A stretch of 64,000 nucleotides of DNA from Streptosporangium brasiliense (GCF_030811595.1 NZ_JAUSRB010000002.1:5952001-6016000); one strand, 5' to 3'. Shown: positions 54,958-63,612, counted from the stretch's first letter. Numbers and translations: made by a program. The notes: generated from the letters alone by a model not told the origin.

Positions 54958-55909
54958 GATACTCCATGAGCCCGCCCTCCGGCGGCACGTAGACCTCATG
55001 GCCGAGCGTCACGTTTATTTCGGGGGCGAACCTGGCGATGAGTTCGCCCGCGCTCTTGTAGATCGCGAGATGGGTGGGGTGGCTGTGCGCCCACTGTTCG
55101 AGATGGGACAGGCTCAGGAACCACGCCAGCGTGGTGGTCTGCACCCGTTCGTCGTTCGACACGGGCAGCTCGGCGAGGCAGGCGGACAGGCAACCGGTCT
55201 CATCGGGATGCTCGGTGAGATATCCGACGCCCTCCCGGTAGACGGGCAGCACGCGCTCCTCGAACCAGGCGCGCTCGTCGTCCGGGCAGTGCCTCCAGCC
55301 CTGGGGGCTGCGGATGAAACAGAGGTTGCGCGGGGTGGCCACGACCAGGTGACGACCGGCCGAGTCCACCGGCCCTGCCTGCACCGACGCGACCTCGCCG
55401 GCGAGCCCGCCGTCCTCGGCGGCGGCGATCCGGTCGCGCATCGACCCCGGGTAGGAATGGCAGACGTTCAGCGCCGCGGGGAACTGCGAGGCCAGGCCCC
55501 ACGACGGGGAATCGTAGGAGTACGACGTCTCGAAGTGGTCAGGCGGCGCCCACAGGACCTCCGTCCACAGGCCGATCGGCCCGCCCGCCGCCGTCAGGCC
55601 TGGGTCGGCCCACGATCCGAGCGGATGCGCGGCCGACCACGCCTTCTCTGCCCCGGCGTCCAGCCAGTAGGCGAGCAGGACGTCGTTGGTGTAGCCACGG
55701 CGGTCGACGTGGGTGGCGTGCTCGTACGTCACCGGGGCGTGCGCGCCGCCGAAGCCGTCGAGCATGCGCGCCAGCACCCGCCGGGCCTCCGCGGACCCCC
55801 GGTGCTGCACGGCCAGCTGCCGCAACGTGACGCCCGCCGCCTGCTCGGGCAGGCGCAGACTGTAGGCCGGGTACGGGTTCTCGAAACCCGCCGGTCGGAT
55901 TTTCGCCAT
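54902..55909 (-). CDS. Haem-dependent aldoxime dehydratase
   Basis: 335 residues of the phenylacetaldoxime dehydratase family (OxdA/OxdRE). The enzyme removes water from an aldoxime to give a nitrile, with the substrate N bound to ferrous haem. By comparison with OxdA from memory, all key residues are kept: Arg158 in GSMRDR, Ser201 in CFIRSPQGW, the proximal haem ligand His277 in SHPTHLAIY and the catalytic His304 in LGHEVYV. The C-terminal EYLNCHDQTGLLPYFG also fits. ATG 55909 has AAAGGG six bases upstream. It follows a gutted P450 by 71 bp in the same direction and has no nitrilase or nitrile hydratase beside it, so the nitrile may be the product rather than an intermediate. Confidence 0.93.
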   Translation of the reverse strand: MAKIRPAGFENPYPAYSLRLPEQAAGVTLRQLAVQHRGSAEARRVLARMLDGFGGAHAPVTYEHATHVDRRGYTNDVLLAYWLDAGAEKAWSAAHPLGSWADPGLTAAGGPIGLWTEVLWAPPDHFETSYSYDSPSWGLASQFPAALNVCHSYPGSMRDRIAAAEDGGLAGEVASVQAGPVDSAGRHLVVATPRNLCFIRSPQGWRHCPDDERAWFEERVLPVYREGVGYLTEHPDETGCLSACLAELPVSNDERVQTTTLAWFLSLSHLEQWAHSHPTHLAIYKSAGELIARFAPEINVTLGHEVYVPPEGGLMEYLNCHDQTGLLPYFGPPGV

Positions 55910-55980
55910 GACAGGCCCTTTCAAGCAATTTCGGGGGAAGAGGAAGTCCCCGGGGGACAGGGCTCACCCGGGCGGTCCGG

Positions 55981-56595
55981 CTACGGCAGGCGCGGCCGCA
56001 CGTGCACCCACACGCCGTCCTTGACGCGGAGATGGCTGGCCACCCGGACCCGGGTCTCGCGTCCGGGAACGGGCGTCAGGACGCGGCGCTGACCCGCTCC
56101 GGCTCGCCCGGCCGCATCTCGGTGCCGGACAGGGCGCGCACCATCACCTGCATGCTCAGCCGGTCGCAGGCCGCCGCGATGTCGAAGGGCTCGCCGGCGC
56201 GCGTCCGCGCGGTCCAGTCGTGGAAGGCCTCGTCGATGACGTCCACCATGGTGTCCGCGAGGCCCGTCAGCCGCCGCCGGTGGAAGGCGGGCTGAATGAG
56301 CCGGCGCTGCCGCTTCCACACCTCGCCCTCGACGAAGGGCAGCGCGTCGCCCATGAGCGTCCGGATGCCGTCCCAGACGGGGCCGCTCTTGACGTAGTTG
56401 CGCGCGTTGTCCACCAGGAGGTGTTGTGCATGCCGGGGGGTGGCACACCACGGTGAGCTTCGTGAAAGCGAGGTCCGGATCGAAGATGTCGCCGTAGGCC
56501 GCCCGGGTTTCCCGGATGAAGGCGAGCCCCTTTCGCAGGAGGGCCAGCGGGTAGCCGGGCACCTTCGGCGGCGTCCGCCTGTCAACCGGTCGCAC
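55981..56595 (-). pseudogene. Cytochrome P450 remnant: N-terminal part joined to C-terminal end
   Basis: From GTG 56595 (VPGYPLALLRKGLAFIRETR, IFDPDLAFTKLTVVCHPP) the match shifts frame near 56430 to HAQHLLVDNARNYVKSGPVW, EGEVWKRQRRLIQPAFHRRR (helix C) and MVRALSGTEMRPGEPE. It then stops in that frame. A last piece, GRETRVRVASHLRVKDGVWV then HVRPRLP, matches the usual P450 C-terminus in the first frame. Helix I, ExxR and the haem Cys region are deleted. Its start overlaps the stop of the intact P450 upstream, so it was once the second gene of that operon. Confidence 0.8.
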
Positions 56596-57967
56596 GGGCG
56601 GACCTCGCTCTGCGGCGCTCCACGGGCACGAGGTGCAGCTCTATCGGCTGCTTGGGGCGCAACGCCGCCGGGAGGGGGCTGATCGGGCCCGGGGTGCGCA
56701 CCTGCGGGTGGTGGCGGCTCACGATGGTGGCGAGGGTGAGCAGCGCGACGACGGAGAACAGGTGCCGGCCGATGCACTGGTGGGGGCCGCCGCCGAAGGG
56801 GAAGTAGGAGTACCGGTGGCGGCGGTGCTCGTGGCCGGGGGAGAACCGTTCCGGGTCGAACTCCAGCGGGCGGTCCCAGAACTCGTCCAGCCGGTGCGTG
56901 GCGTAAGGGGAGATGAACACCGGGGAGCCGGCGTCGATGGGCACACCGCCGATGTCGCCGGGCGCGACGGGGAAACGTTGCATGATCCAGCCCGACGGGT
57001 ACAGGCGCAGGACCTCCTGGACGACCATCTTGGTGTAGCGCAGCTCAGGGAGGTGTTCCTGGCGGACCGGCCCCGTGCCGACGACGTGGTCGATCTCCTC
57101 GTAGAGCCGGGCGGCCACCCGCGGGTGGGCTTGGAGCAGCGGCCAGACCCAGGCCAGGGCGTGGGTCGTCGTGTCGGTGCCGGCGACGAGGGCGGCGACG
57201 AGGTCGTCGCGGACCAGCCGGTCGGCGTCCTGGCCGGTGCCGCGCGCCCGGCACAGGGCGGACAGCACGTCGTGGCCGTCGTCCTGCCGCGCCTTGCGGA
57301 TCAGCGGGTACACCAGCGCGTCGATGGCCTCGACCGCGCCGGCGAAGGCGCGGTCGCCGGGCAGCGGGACGGAGTCGGGCACGAACGGCATGATCTGGCG
57401 GACGTTCATCCACTTGACGGCCGTGCCGAACTCCCGGGCCAGCCGCCTTCCTTCGGCGAAGGAGCTCTTCTCGCCGAAGAAGAACACGGTGTTCACGGCG
57501 ACCACGAGGTCGGCCATCGTCCGGGTGGCCTCGATCGGCCGGCCCGCCCGGGCCGGCTCGTCCAGCAGGCCGACGCGTTCGGCGATCACGTCCGCCAGTG
57601 TCGAGGTGAGCGACGTGACGTGCCGCGCCGTGAACATGGGCTGGTACGCCTTCCTACTGGCCTCCCAGTCCGGGCCCTCACCGGCGAAGGTGGTGCCGAG
57701 GAACCGTTCCACGGGGGCCCAGACCTTGCCCATCCGCAGGTAGTTCTGCCAATGGTCCCGCATGACGTGCCGGACGTGGTCGGGATGGGTGACCAGGTAG
57801 GGGCGCAACGGCCCGAGGTTGAGCCGGACGATTCCGCCGCGGGATCGCCTGGCGATGTCCGCGAACGCGTTCACCGGGCCGCGCGCGAGCAGCGGCAGCA
57901 TACGACGGAGGGGAATGACGGCGGCCTGTCGGCCCGGTTCAGCGGTGGTGCCGGTCGGGACGGACAT
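56582..57967 (-). CDS. Cytochrome P450, terpenoid-cluster paralogue 2
   Basis: 461 residues from ATG 57967 with GAGGAA upstream. It is a close paralogue of the P450 at 53611-54957: long shared stretches include GHDVLSALCRARGTGQDADR and VALVAGTDTTTHALAWVWPL. Helix I is the canonical A-G-T-D-T-T, EVLRLYP is ExxR, and the haem ligand is Cys398 in FPFGGGPHQCIGRHLF. It probably oxidises the same terpene or a later intermediate. It heads an operon with the gutted P450 and probably the aldoxime dehydratase, and carries box B ahead of its start. Confidence 0.94.
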   Translation of the reverse strand: MSVPTGTTAEPGRQAAVIPLRRMLPLLARGPVNAFADIARRSRGGIVRLNLGPLRPYLVTHPDHVRHVMRDHWQNYLRMGKVWAPVERFLGTTFAGEGPDWEASRKAYQPMFTARHVTSLTSTLADVIAERVGLLDEPARAGRPIEATRTMADLVVAVNTVFFFGEKSSFAEGRRLAREFGTAVKWMNVRQIMPFVPDSVPLPGDRAFAGAVEAIDALVYPLIRKARQDDGHDVLSALCRARGTGQDADRLVRDDLVAALVAGTDTTTHALAWVWPLLQAHPRVAARLYEEIDHVVGTGPVRQEHLPELRYTKMVVQEVLRLYPSGWIMQRFPVAPGDIGGVPIDAGSPVFISPYATHRLDEFWDRPLEFDPERFSPGHEHRRHRYSYFPFGGGPHQCIGRHLFSVVALLTLATIVSRHHPQVRTPGPISPLPAALRPKQPIELHLVPVERRRARSARATG

Positions 57968-58006
57968 GTGTGTTCCTCGACAGTTCGGGCTGCTGAAGGA
58001 TACGAG

Positions 58007-58033
58007 CCCGGTCACCGTGGCCAATCGTCCTTG
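58007..58033 (-). promoter_or_regulatory. Shared terpenoid-cluster box, copy B
   Basis: On the minus strand CAAGGACGATTGG, then CCACGGTGACCGGG, 40 bp before P450 paralogue 2. Together with copy A it differs at only a few bases and one single-base gap. Confidence 0.65.
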
Positions 58034-58088
58034 TCGGGCGCTTGTGGTGTCCCGGCGATTCCTTGCGGGCCGCTTGCCGGCGCGGGGC

Positions 58089-59138
58089 TCAGTGGTCGCG
58101 GCGCATCGCCCATCCGGCGATCCCGGCGAGCTCGTCGCGCCCCGCCTCGCGCGGTTCGGCGCGGTCCAGGCAGGCCAGCGCCAGGCCGATCTGGCGGCGG
58201 CCCTCCGCCTCCACCGCCGTCCGGCCGCCCGCCGCCTCGATGAGGTCAGCCATCAGCGCGCATTCCCGCCCGTCGGGCGGCGCCGCCCGGCGGTACAGCG
58301 CCGCCAGCCGGCGGCCCGCCTCGCCCGCGTCCGCCAAGGCGGTGATCACCGGCAGCGTCTTCTTGCGCGCGGCGAGATCTGCGCCGACCGGCTTGCCCGT
58401 GCGGTCCGGCCGGCCCCAGATGCCCAGGATGTCGTCGGCGCACTGGAAGGCCACCCCGAGATGCCGGCCGAAGCGGCCGAGCTCACGGGCCCGCTCCCCG
58501 GACGAGCCGCCCAGGAGCGCTCCGAGCGTGCACGCGCCGCCGAGCAACGCGCCGGTCTTGAGCTCGGCCATCGATCGGTACTCCGCCGCGCCGACGTCGT
58601 CGCGGGACTCGAAGGCCATGTCGTCGCTCTGCCCGCGCATGAGATCCGCCATGGTGCCGACCAGGACGCCGGTCACGTCCGGATGCCCCGTGCCGGCGAG
58701 CACCTGAAGCGCGAGGATCTGCAACGCGTCCCCGGCGAGCACGGCCGCCCCGACGCCGAAGCGCACCCACGCCGCGGGCCGATGCCGCCGCACGCGGTCC
58801 GCGTCCATCACGTCGTCGTGCAACAACGAGAAGTTGTGCACCAGCTCCACCGCCACCGCCCCGGGGATCGCGCGCCGGTCCTCCCTGCCCACCGCGCGCG
58901 CCGCGCCCAGCACCAGGGCCGGGCGCAGGGCCTTGCCCGTCCCCCCGTACGCCGCCCCGTCCGCCCAGCCGAAGTGGTACTCCGCCACGCGGCGCTCCGG
59001 ATCGGGCAGGGCGGCGACCGCCCGGCGCAGCGCCGGCCGCACCAGCGCCTCCGCCTCCGCGAACGCCCGCGGCGGCGGCTCGCCGGCGCGTCCGGCCGAT
59101 CGGTGGGACAACACTCCATCACTCAGCTCGCTCGACAT
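58089..59138 (-). CDS. Polyprenyl diphosphate synthase (GGPP/FPP synthase family)
   Basis: 349 residues from ATG 59138 with GAGGAG seven bases upstream. The first Asp-rich motif is intact (HDDVMD, Asp108-109-112), with the Lys-Arg region GKALRPALVLGAA before it. The second Asp motif reads CADDILGIWG (Asp235-236), lacking the third Asp, as is common in the actinobacterial branch with this wording. It condenses IPP units to a C15-C20 diphosphate. The divergent terpene synthase 230 bp away would use the product, most likely GGPP or FPP; the chain length cannot be set by eye. Confidence 0.94.
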   Translation of the reverse strand: MSSELSDGVLSHRSAGRAGEPPPRAFAEAEALVRPALRRAVAALPDPERRVAEYHFGWADGAAYGGTGKALRPALVLGAARAVGREDRRAIPGAVAVELVHNFSLLHDDVMDADRVRRHRPAAWVRFGVGAAVLAGDALQILALQVLAGTGHPDVTGVLVGTMADLMRGQSDDMAFESRDDVGAAEYRSMAELKTGALLGGACTLGALLGGSSGERARELGRFGRHLGVAFQCADDILGIWGRPDRTGKPVGADLAARKKTLPVITALADAGEAGRRLAALYRRAAPPDGRECALMADLIEAAGGRTAVEAEGRRQIGLALACLDRAEPREAGRDELAGIAGWAMRRDH

Positions 59139-59189
59139 CGGCGATCTCCTCAGGGAGTAGCCCGGGACATGTGAAGCAGGCGACTTGGG

Positions 59190-59216
59190 CCCGGCCAACG
59201 TGGCTTGTCATCCTTG
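59190..59216 (-). promoter_or_regulatory. Shared terpenoid-cluster box, copy D
   Basis: On the minus strand CAAGGATGACAAG, then CCACGTTGGCCGGG, 52 bp before the polyprenyl synthase start. Confidence 0.6.
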
Positions 59217-59319
59217 TGGGCCGCTCAAAAGCTCACATTCCGCCGCTCAGCCCCGTCGCGGCGCCCTTCCTGGCCGGATGCGCCCACAAGCCCGTCCGCG
59301 GCCGGCGACCAGCGAACGA

Positions 59320-59345
59320 CAAGGACGCCAAGCACGCTGGCTCCA
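59320..59345 (+). promoter_or_regulatory. Shared terpenoid-cluster box, copy C
   Basis: CAAGGACGCCAAG, then CACGCTGGCTCCA, 22 bp before the terpene synthase start. It is the weakest copy at its 3' end, but the CGACAAGGACG core is the same as in copy B. Confidence 0.5.
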
Positions 59346-59367
59346 GCAGAAGTCGCAAGGAGCTTCC

Positions 59368-60474
59368 ATGGACACACCGCCCCCCATGCGCATCGACCTC
59401 CCGCCCGCCTATTGCCCGATCCCCCCGGCCATCAATGACAACTTCGAAGAGTGCAGGCGCCGCGGCCTGGCCTGGATGAGCGAGCACGGATTCTGCGCCG
59501 ACGACGCGGCCAGGCTCCGGGTCGCCCAGACCGATTCCGCCGAATGGTGCGCCCAGGCCATGCCCCACGCCAGTCCTGAGCGCCTGCAGGTCGCCACGGA
59601 CTGGACCTACCTGATGTTCGTCTTCGACGACCTGTTCTGCGACACGGGCGAGAGCAGCACGAACACCGACGCCTTCGTCGAGGCCGCCGCCCGCATCATG
59701 CACCTGTTCGAAGCCCCCGACGGCGCGACCATGGACCCGGCCAACCCCTTCACCGCCCCCATCCGCGATCTCGCCCTGCGCGTCCGGCGCTGCGCGACCC
59801 CGGCCCAGGTCCGGCGCTGGATAGAGGCGCACCGCACATGGCTGCTCGGCGTGGCCTGGCAGATCGCCGCCCAGTCGTCCGGGACCCCACTGAGCCTCAA
59901 CGACTACACGGTCATGCGCCTGGGCACCTGCGCCGGCCTCCCCTGCGCCGCGATGGTCGAAGAGGACGAAGTGCCCGCGAACGAACTGAACAGCCCCAAG
60001 GTGCGCGCACTCACCGAGGCCGCCTGCCTCACCGCCGGCTGGGACAACGACCTGGCCTCCTACGGCAAAGAGCTCTGGCACAGACAACAGACCCCCGATG
60101 CCCGGCCGGGCATCGCCACCAACCTCGTCGACGTCCTCATAGATCTGTACGGCCACACCCGCGACCAGGCCCTGGAAGAAGCCACCCGGCTGCGCGACCA
60201 CACCACGCACCTGTTCATCCGGCTGCGCGAGCAGGCGCTGCCCACCGCCGGCGCCCCGCTGCACCACTACCTCAACGCCCTGAGCACCAGCATCCGCGCC
60301 ACCCTCGACATCGGGCTCACCACCGCGCGCTACACCAACCCCGACGGCGCCCACCCCGGCGCGATCCACATCACCTCAAGCCTGACCGACACACCACCGA
60401 TCGCGGCGGCGAACCCCCTCCCCATCCCGGCCATCGCCTGGTGGTGGGACCTGCTCGACCGCCGCGCCGGCTGA
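59368..60474 (+). CDS. Class I terpene synthase (terpene cyclase)
   Basis: 368 residues from ATG 59368 with AAGGAG five bases upstream. The Asp-rich metal motif is FDDLFCDTGE (Asp87, Asp88, Asp92) and the NSE motif is complete: Asn227, Ser231 and Glu235 in WDNDLASYGKE. MRLGTCAG holds a candidate pyrophosphate-sensor Arg, and a C-terminal ARYT gives the RY pair. It ionises a prenyl diphosphate and cyclises it to a hydrocarbon or alcohol. The divergent polyprenyl synthase supplies the substrate, and the clustered P450s would oxidise the product. A diterpene or sesquiterpene is likely; the skeleton cannot be predicted. Confidence 0.95.
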   Translation: MDTPPPMRIDLPPAYCPIPPAINDNFEECRRRGLAWMSEHGFCADDAARLRVAQTDSAEWCAQAMPHASPERLQVATDWTYLMFVFDDLFCDTGESSTNTDAFVEAAARIMHLFEAPDGATMDPANPFTAPIRDLALRVRRCATPAQVRRWIEAHRTWLLGVAWQIAAQSSGTPLSLNDYTVMRLGTCAGLPCAAMVEEDEVPANELNSPKVRALTEAACLTAGWDNDLASYGKELWHRQQTPDARPGIATNLVDVLIDLYGHTRDQALEEATRLRDHTTHLFIRLREQALPTAGAPLHHYLNALSTSIRATLDIGLTTARYTNPDGAHPGAIHITSSLTDTPPIAAANPLPIPAIAWWWDLLDRRAG

Positions 60475-61165
60475 GCCGTAGGGGAGCGGGAAGGCGCGGC
60501 ACAACTCCCGCACCGAGGCGGCCACCCGCCCGCGCACCCCGGCCGCGCCGCCGGGGAGCGCGTGCACGGCGTGGTGGAGTGCGCGGCGTCGATCGGGGTC
60601 GGGTGCAACCCCGCGGCCACCAGCCCGGCGATGTGCGTGATGTCGGCCAGCACGTACGCCCCCACCTCGTCGGCGACGGCCCTGATGCGGCCGAAGTCGA
60701 TCGACCGGGTATAGGACGTGGTGCCGCACACGATCAGCCGCGGCCGGTGGGCGTGGGCGGCCTTCGCGAGCTGCCCGTGGTCGATCAGGCCCCGGTCGTC
60801 GAGCCCGTAGTGTGCACCGTGTACAGCCGGCCGCTCAGGTTGACCGGCGCCCCATGGGTCAGATGGCCACCCTGGTCCAGCGCCATCCCGAGAACGGTCG
60901 CGCCCGGCCGCAGCAGCGACTGCATCACGCTGTGGTTGGCGAAGCTCGCGCAGTGGGGCTGCACGTTGACGTAGCGGGCGCCGAACGCCTCCTTGGCCCG
61001 CTCGATCGCCAGCTCCTCGACCTGGTCGACGTACTCGCAGCCGGCGCGGTAGCGCCCCCCGGGTAGCCCTCGGCGGTGACGTTGACGATGGTCGCGGCCG
61101 AGGCGGCCGGCACCGACGCGTCGGTGCCGCCGTTGGAGGCCACGAGCGACAACGACTCCGACTGG
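60475..61165 (-). pseudogene. Serine hydroxymethyltransferase-like gene, truncated and frameshifted
   Basis: Joined across at least three frames, the minus strand gives [89 protein letters not shown] and DEVGAYVLADITHIAGLVAA, the middle of a SHMT. The first 50 or so residues and everything after the PLP-lysine region are missing; that region itself is altered (HAVHALPGGAAG in place of a T-H-K-x-L-x-G-P-R-G text). It cannot make a working enzyme. It is squeezed between the terpene synthase and the TetR gene. Confidence 0.7.
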
Positions 61166-61170
61166 CGGCC

Positions 61171-61764
61171 TCACAGCGTGGCCGGTCCACCTGGTGTGCC
61201 GGCGATCTGGGTGACGAGGAAGTCGAGTCGCTCCGTTTGGCCGTTCGGGGGGATGCGGCCGCTTTCCGACAGGGCGGCTATGCCGTGCAACGCGCTCCAG
61301 GTGACTTCGGCGAACAGTTCGCGTCGCAGGTCGTCCGGGCGGAAGCAGCTCACGAACTCGTCGAAGGCGGCGCGCAGTGGGGGCGGCGTCTCGGCGTGCG
61401 CGAACTTCACATCGGTCGGCAGGACGAACATGGCCTGGTAGAGGGCGGGCTGTTCGGTCGCGAACTCCAGGTAGGCGCGGCAGACGGCGTGCAGTGCCTG
61501 AGGCGGCTCGGGGGTGGCCAGCCGGGCACGGCGCAGGCGGGCCGCGAGTTCATCGAAGCCTTCGATGGCAACGGCGCGCAGGATGGCCTCCTTCCCGTTG
61601 AAGTGGCTGTAGAGCACGGGCTGGCTGTATTCGACGCGCTCAGCCAGCCTTCGCGTTGTCACCGCCTCCCACCCTTCGGCCTCGGCCAGTTCGCGGGCGG
61701 CCGTGATGATCAGCTGATGGCGTTGGGCGCGTTCACGTTCGCGGCGTTTGGTGATGGCGGACAT
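61171..61764 (-). CDS. TetR/AcrR-family transcriptional regulator
   Basis: 197 residues. The N-terminal helix-turn-helix is typical ([40 protein letters not shown]). The C-terminal ligand-binding half has the TetR_C-like [19 protein letters not shown]. Two short palindromes lie 20-50 bp upstream of its start, which suggests autoregulation. It is downstream of the DHA2 exporter gene on the same strand and probably represses it. Confidence 0.93.
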   Translation of the reverse strand: MSAITKRRERERAQRHQLIITAARELAEAEGWEAVTTRRLAERVEYSQPVLYSHFNGKEAILRAVAIEGFDELAARLRRARLATPEPPQALHAVCRAYLEFATEQPALYQAMFVLPTDVKFAHAETPPPLRAAFDEFVSCFRPDDLRRELFAEVTWSALHGIAALSESGRIPPNGQTERLDFLVTQIAGTPGGPATL

Positions 61765-61783
61765 GGCGGCATCATAGCAACGC

Positions 61784-61813
61784 TAGACATCATGTCTACG
61801 ATAGAAATATCGT
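61784..61813. promoter_or_regulatory. Paired palindromes, likely TetR operators
   Basis: TAGACAT-C-ATGTCTA (61784-61798) and ACGATA-GAAA-TATCGT (61798-61813) abut each other in an A+T-rich stretch before the tetR-type gene. Confidence 0.6.
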
Positions 61814-61871
61814 CGCTACCATAACTAGCGCCGTTAGTGGGAGCGCTGCCGTCGAGGGGGACAACTCATGC

Positions 61872-62036
61872 TCAGCGCCATCGCCACGGCAGCCGGGCGG
61901 GCAGCACCCGGTCGAGCTTGGCCGGCGCCCGCAGCGCGGCGTCGCCGGCGCCGGTGACCGCGCCACTCGCACCGGCGAGCAGCGAGACCGCGGTGGCGAT
62001 CGCCTCCTCACTTCCCTTGACGACGATCGCGCGCAT
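61872..62036 (-). CDS. Small coupled ORF, possibly a truncated gene
   Basis: 54 residues (MRAIVVKGSEEAIATAVSLL ... LDRVLPARLPWRWR). The ATG overlaps the MFS stop by one base (TGATG), so translation is coupled. It is rich in Ala, Gly and Leu. The beginning resembles the first strand of medium-chain or quinone oxidoreductases, but no cofactor motif follows, so it may be the broken start of such a gene. A real small protein is also possible. Confidence 0.45.
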   Translation of the reverse strand: MRAIVVKGSEEAIATAVSLLAGASGAVTGAGDAALRAPAKLDRVLPARLPWRWR

Positions 62037-63448
62037 CAGGCACGTTCCTTCGAGGTATTGGGCAGAGCGAGCACGGCCGCCGCCCCGGCGGTTACGACGC
62101 CGGCGCAGACCCAGAACGCCAGGGCGTACCCAGAGGTCGGCGCGCCGGTGTGGGCCGCGGCCAGGGTGGTCAGCGCGGCCAGGCCGAGCGAGCCGCCGAC
62201 CTGGCGGGAGGAGTTGAGGATGCCGGAGACCAGCCCCGCCTCGCCGGGGCCGACGCCGGCCGTGGCGGCCATGGCGATCGGGGCGGAGGTGAGTCCCATT
62301 CCGCCGGTGATGAGCACGCCCGGCAGAACGATGCCGGTGAGCAGGCCACTTTCTGGTGTGATGGTGGCCTGCCAGGCGAAACCCGCAGCCGAGATCAGCG
62401 CGCCTGTGGCCAGCAGCGGACGCAGGCCGATCCGGCCGGCCAGCCACGGCGTGGCCTTGGAGGCGACGATGATGGCGAGGGTGTGCGGCAGGAACGCCAG
62501 GCCCGCCTGGAGCGCGCTGTAGCGCAGGACCTGCTGCATGTAGAGAGACAGGAAGTACCAGACCGCGAAGCCCGCGGCGCCCAGCAGGAACTGCACGAGG
62601 AGCGCGCCGGACACCGAGCGGGCTCGGAAGATCCGCAGCGGCATCAGTGGTGCCCGTGCGAATCTGGCCTGCACCAGGACGAACGTGGCAAGCGCCAGCA
62701 CGCCCACGCCCATCGGGATCAGCGCGCGCGCCGAACCCCAGCCGTACGCGGGGGTCTGCAGCATCCCCAACTCCAGCGCAGACAGTCCCACCGTCACCGT
62801 GATCGCCCCGGTCAGGTCGAGCCCGCGGGTACCGACATCGCGGCTCTCGGCGAGCAGGCGCAGCGCGGCGATGATCGCGACCGCCCCGATCGGCGCGTTG
62901 ATCAGCAGGATCCAGCGCCACGACAGGTAGTCCGTGAGCAGTCCGCCGGCGAGCGATCCCGCCGCCCCGCCGACCGCCCCGACCGCGCCCCAGGTGGCGA
63001 TGGCCCTGGCCCGCGCAGGCCCGGCGGGGATCGTGGTGGTGAGGATCGTCAGCGTGGCCGGGGCGACCACGGCCGCGCCGAAGCCCTGGATCGCCCGTGC
63101 GGCGATCAGCAGCTCCGGCGTGGTGGCGAGCCCGCCCGCCAGGCCGGCGACCGCGAACACGGCCAGGCCCGCGACGAAGGTGCGCCTGCGTCCGAACAGA
63201 TCGGCCGCCCGGCCGCCCAGCAGCAGGAATCCGGCGAAGGTGAGGAGATAGCCGTTGACCACCCATTGCAACCCCTCGGCACCCAGGCGGAGGTCGGATT
63301 CCATGGCGGGCAGCGCGACGTTCACGATCGACACGTCGAGAACCATCATGAACTGCGCCAGGCAGACAAGGCCGACGATCGGCCAGACGGGGGCGGGCGG
63401 CTGGGTGGTGCTCCGCCTGGACGGTGGTGCATCGGCTACGTTTGTCAT
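62036..63448 (-). CDS. DHA2-family (14-TMS) MFS drug exporter
   Basis: 470 residues from ATG 63448. Motif D1/A features are clear: FMMVLDVSIVNVALPAMESD in helix 1, GGRAADLFGRRR between helices 2 and 3, and RAIQGFGAAVVAPA in helix 4. About 14 membrane segments fit the proton-driven DHA2 group. It probably exports a hydrophobic toxin or metabolite; the nearby TetR gene and the terpenoid cluster make either resistance or product export possible. A longer upstream start would add unlikely Arg/Pro-rich text. Confidence 0.93.
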   Translation of the reverse strand: MTNVADAPPSRRSTTQPPAPVWPIVGLVCLAQFMMVLDVSIVNVALPAMESDLRLGAEGLQWVVNGYLLTFAGFLLLGGRAADLFGRRRTFVAGLAVFAVAGLAGGLATTPELLIAARAIQGFGAAVVAPATLTILTTTIPAGPARARAIATWGAVGAVGGAAGSLAGGLLTDYLSWRWILLINAPIGAVAIIAALRLLAESRDVGTRGLDLTGAITVTVGLSALELGMLQTPAYGWGSARALIPMGVGVLALATFVLVQARFARAPLMPLRIFRARSVSGALLVQFLLGAAGFAVWYFLSLYMQQVLRYSALQAGLAFLPHTLAIIVASKATPWLAGRIGLRPLLATGALISAAGFAWQATITPESGLLTGIVLPGVLITGGMGLTSAPIAMAATAGVGPGEAGLVSGILNSSRQVGGSLGLAALTTLAAAHTGAPTSGYALAFWVCAGVVTAGAAAVLALPNTSKERA

Positions 63449-63612
63449 GATCCGAGATCTCGTCAGTGGTCCAGCGGACCATGGCTTCGTGATGTGCAGT
63501 CGTGAGTGGTCTCGAACGCAGCAACGGTGTCGGATCGCTTCACGATCCGACACCATGAGCCGCGGCCCGGCGCGGGGCAGCGCACGAGCTTGCCGGAGCA
63601 ACCGCCCTGGGC

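Noticed and set aside
55946-55958. Short GTCCCC/GGGGAC hairpin ahead of the aldoxime dehydratase
   Set aside because: The arms abut with almost no loop and G+C runs like this are frequent here; not enough to call an attenuator or terminator.
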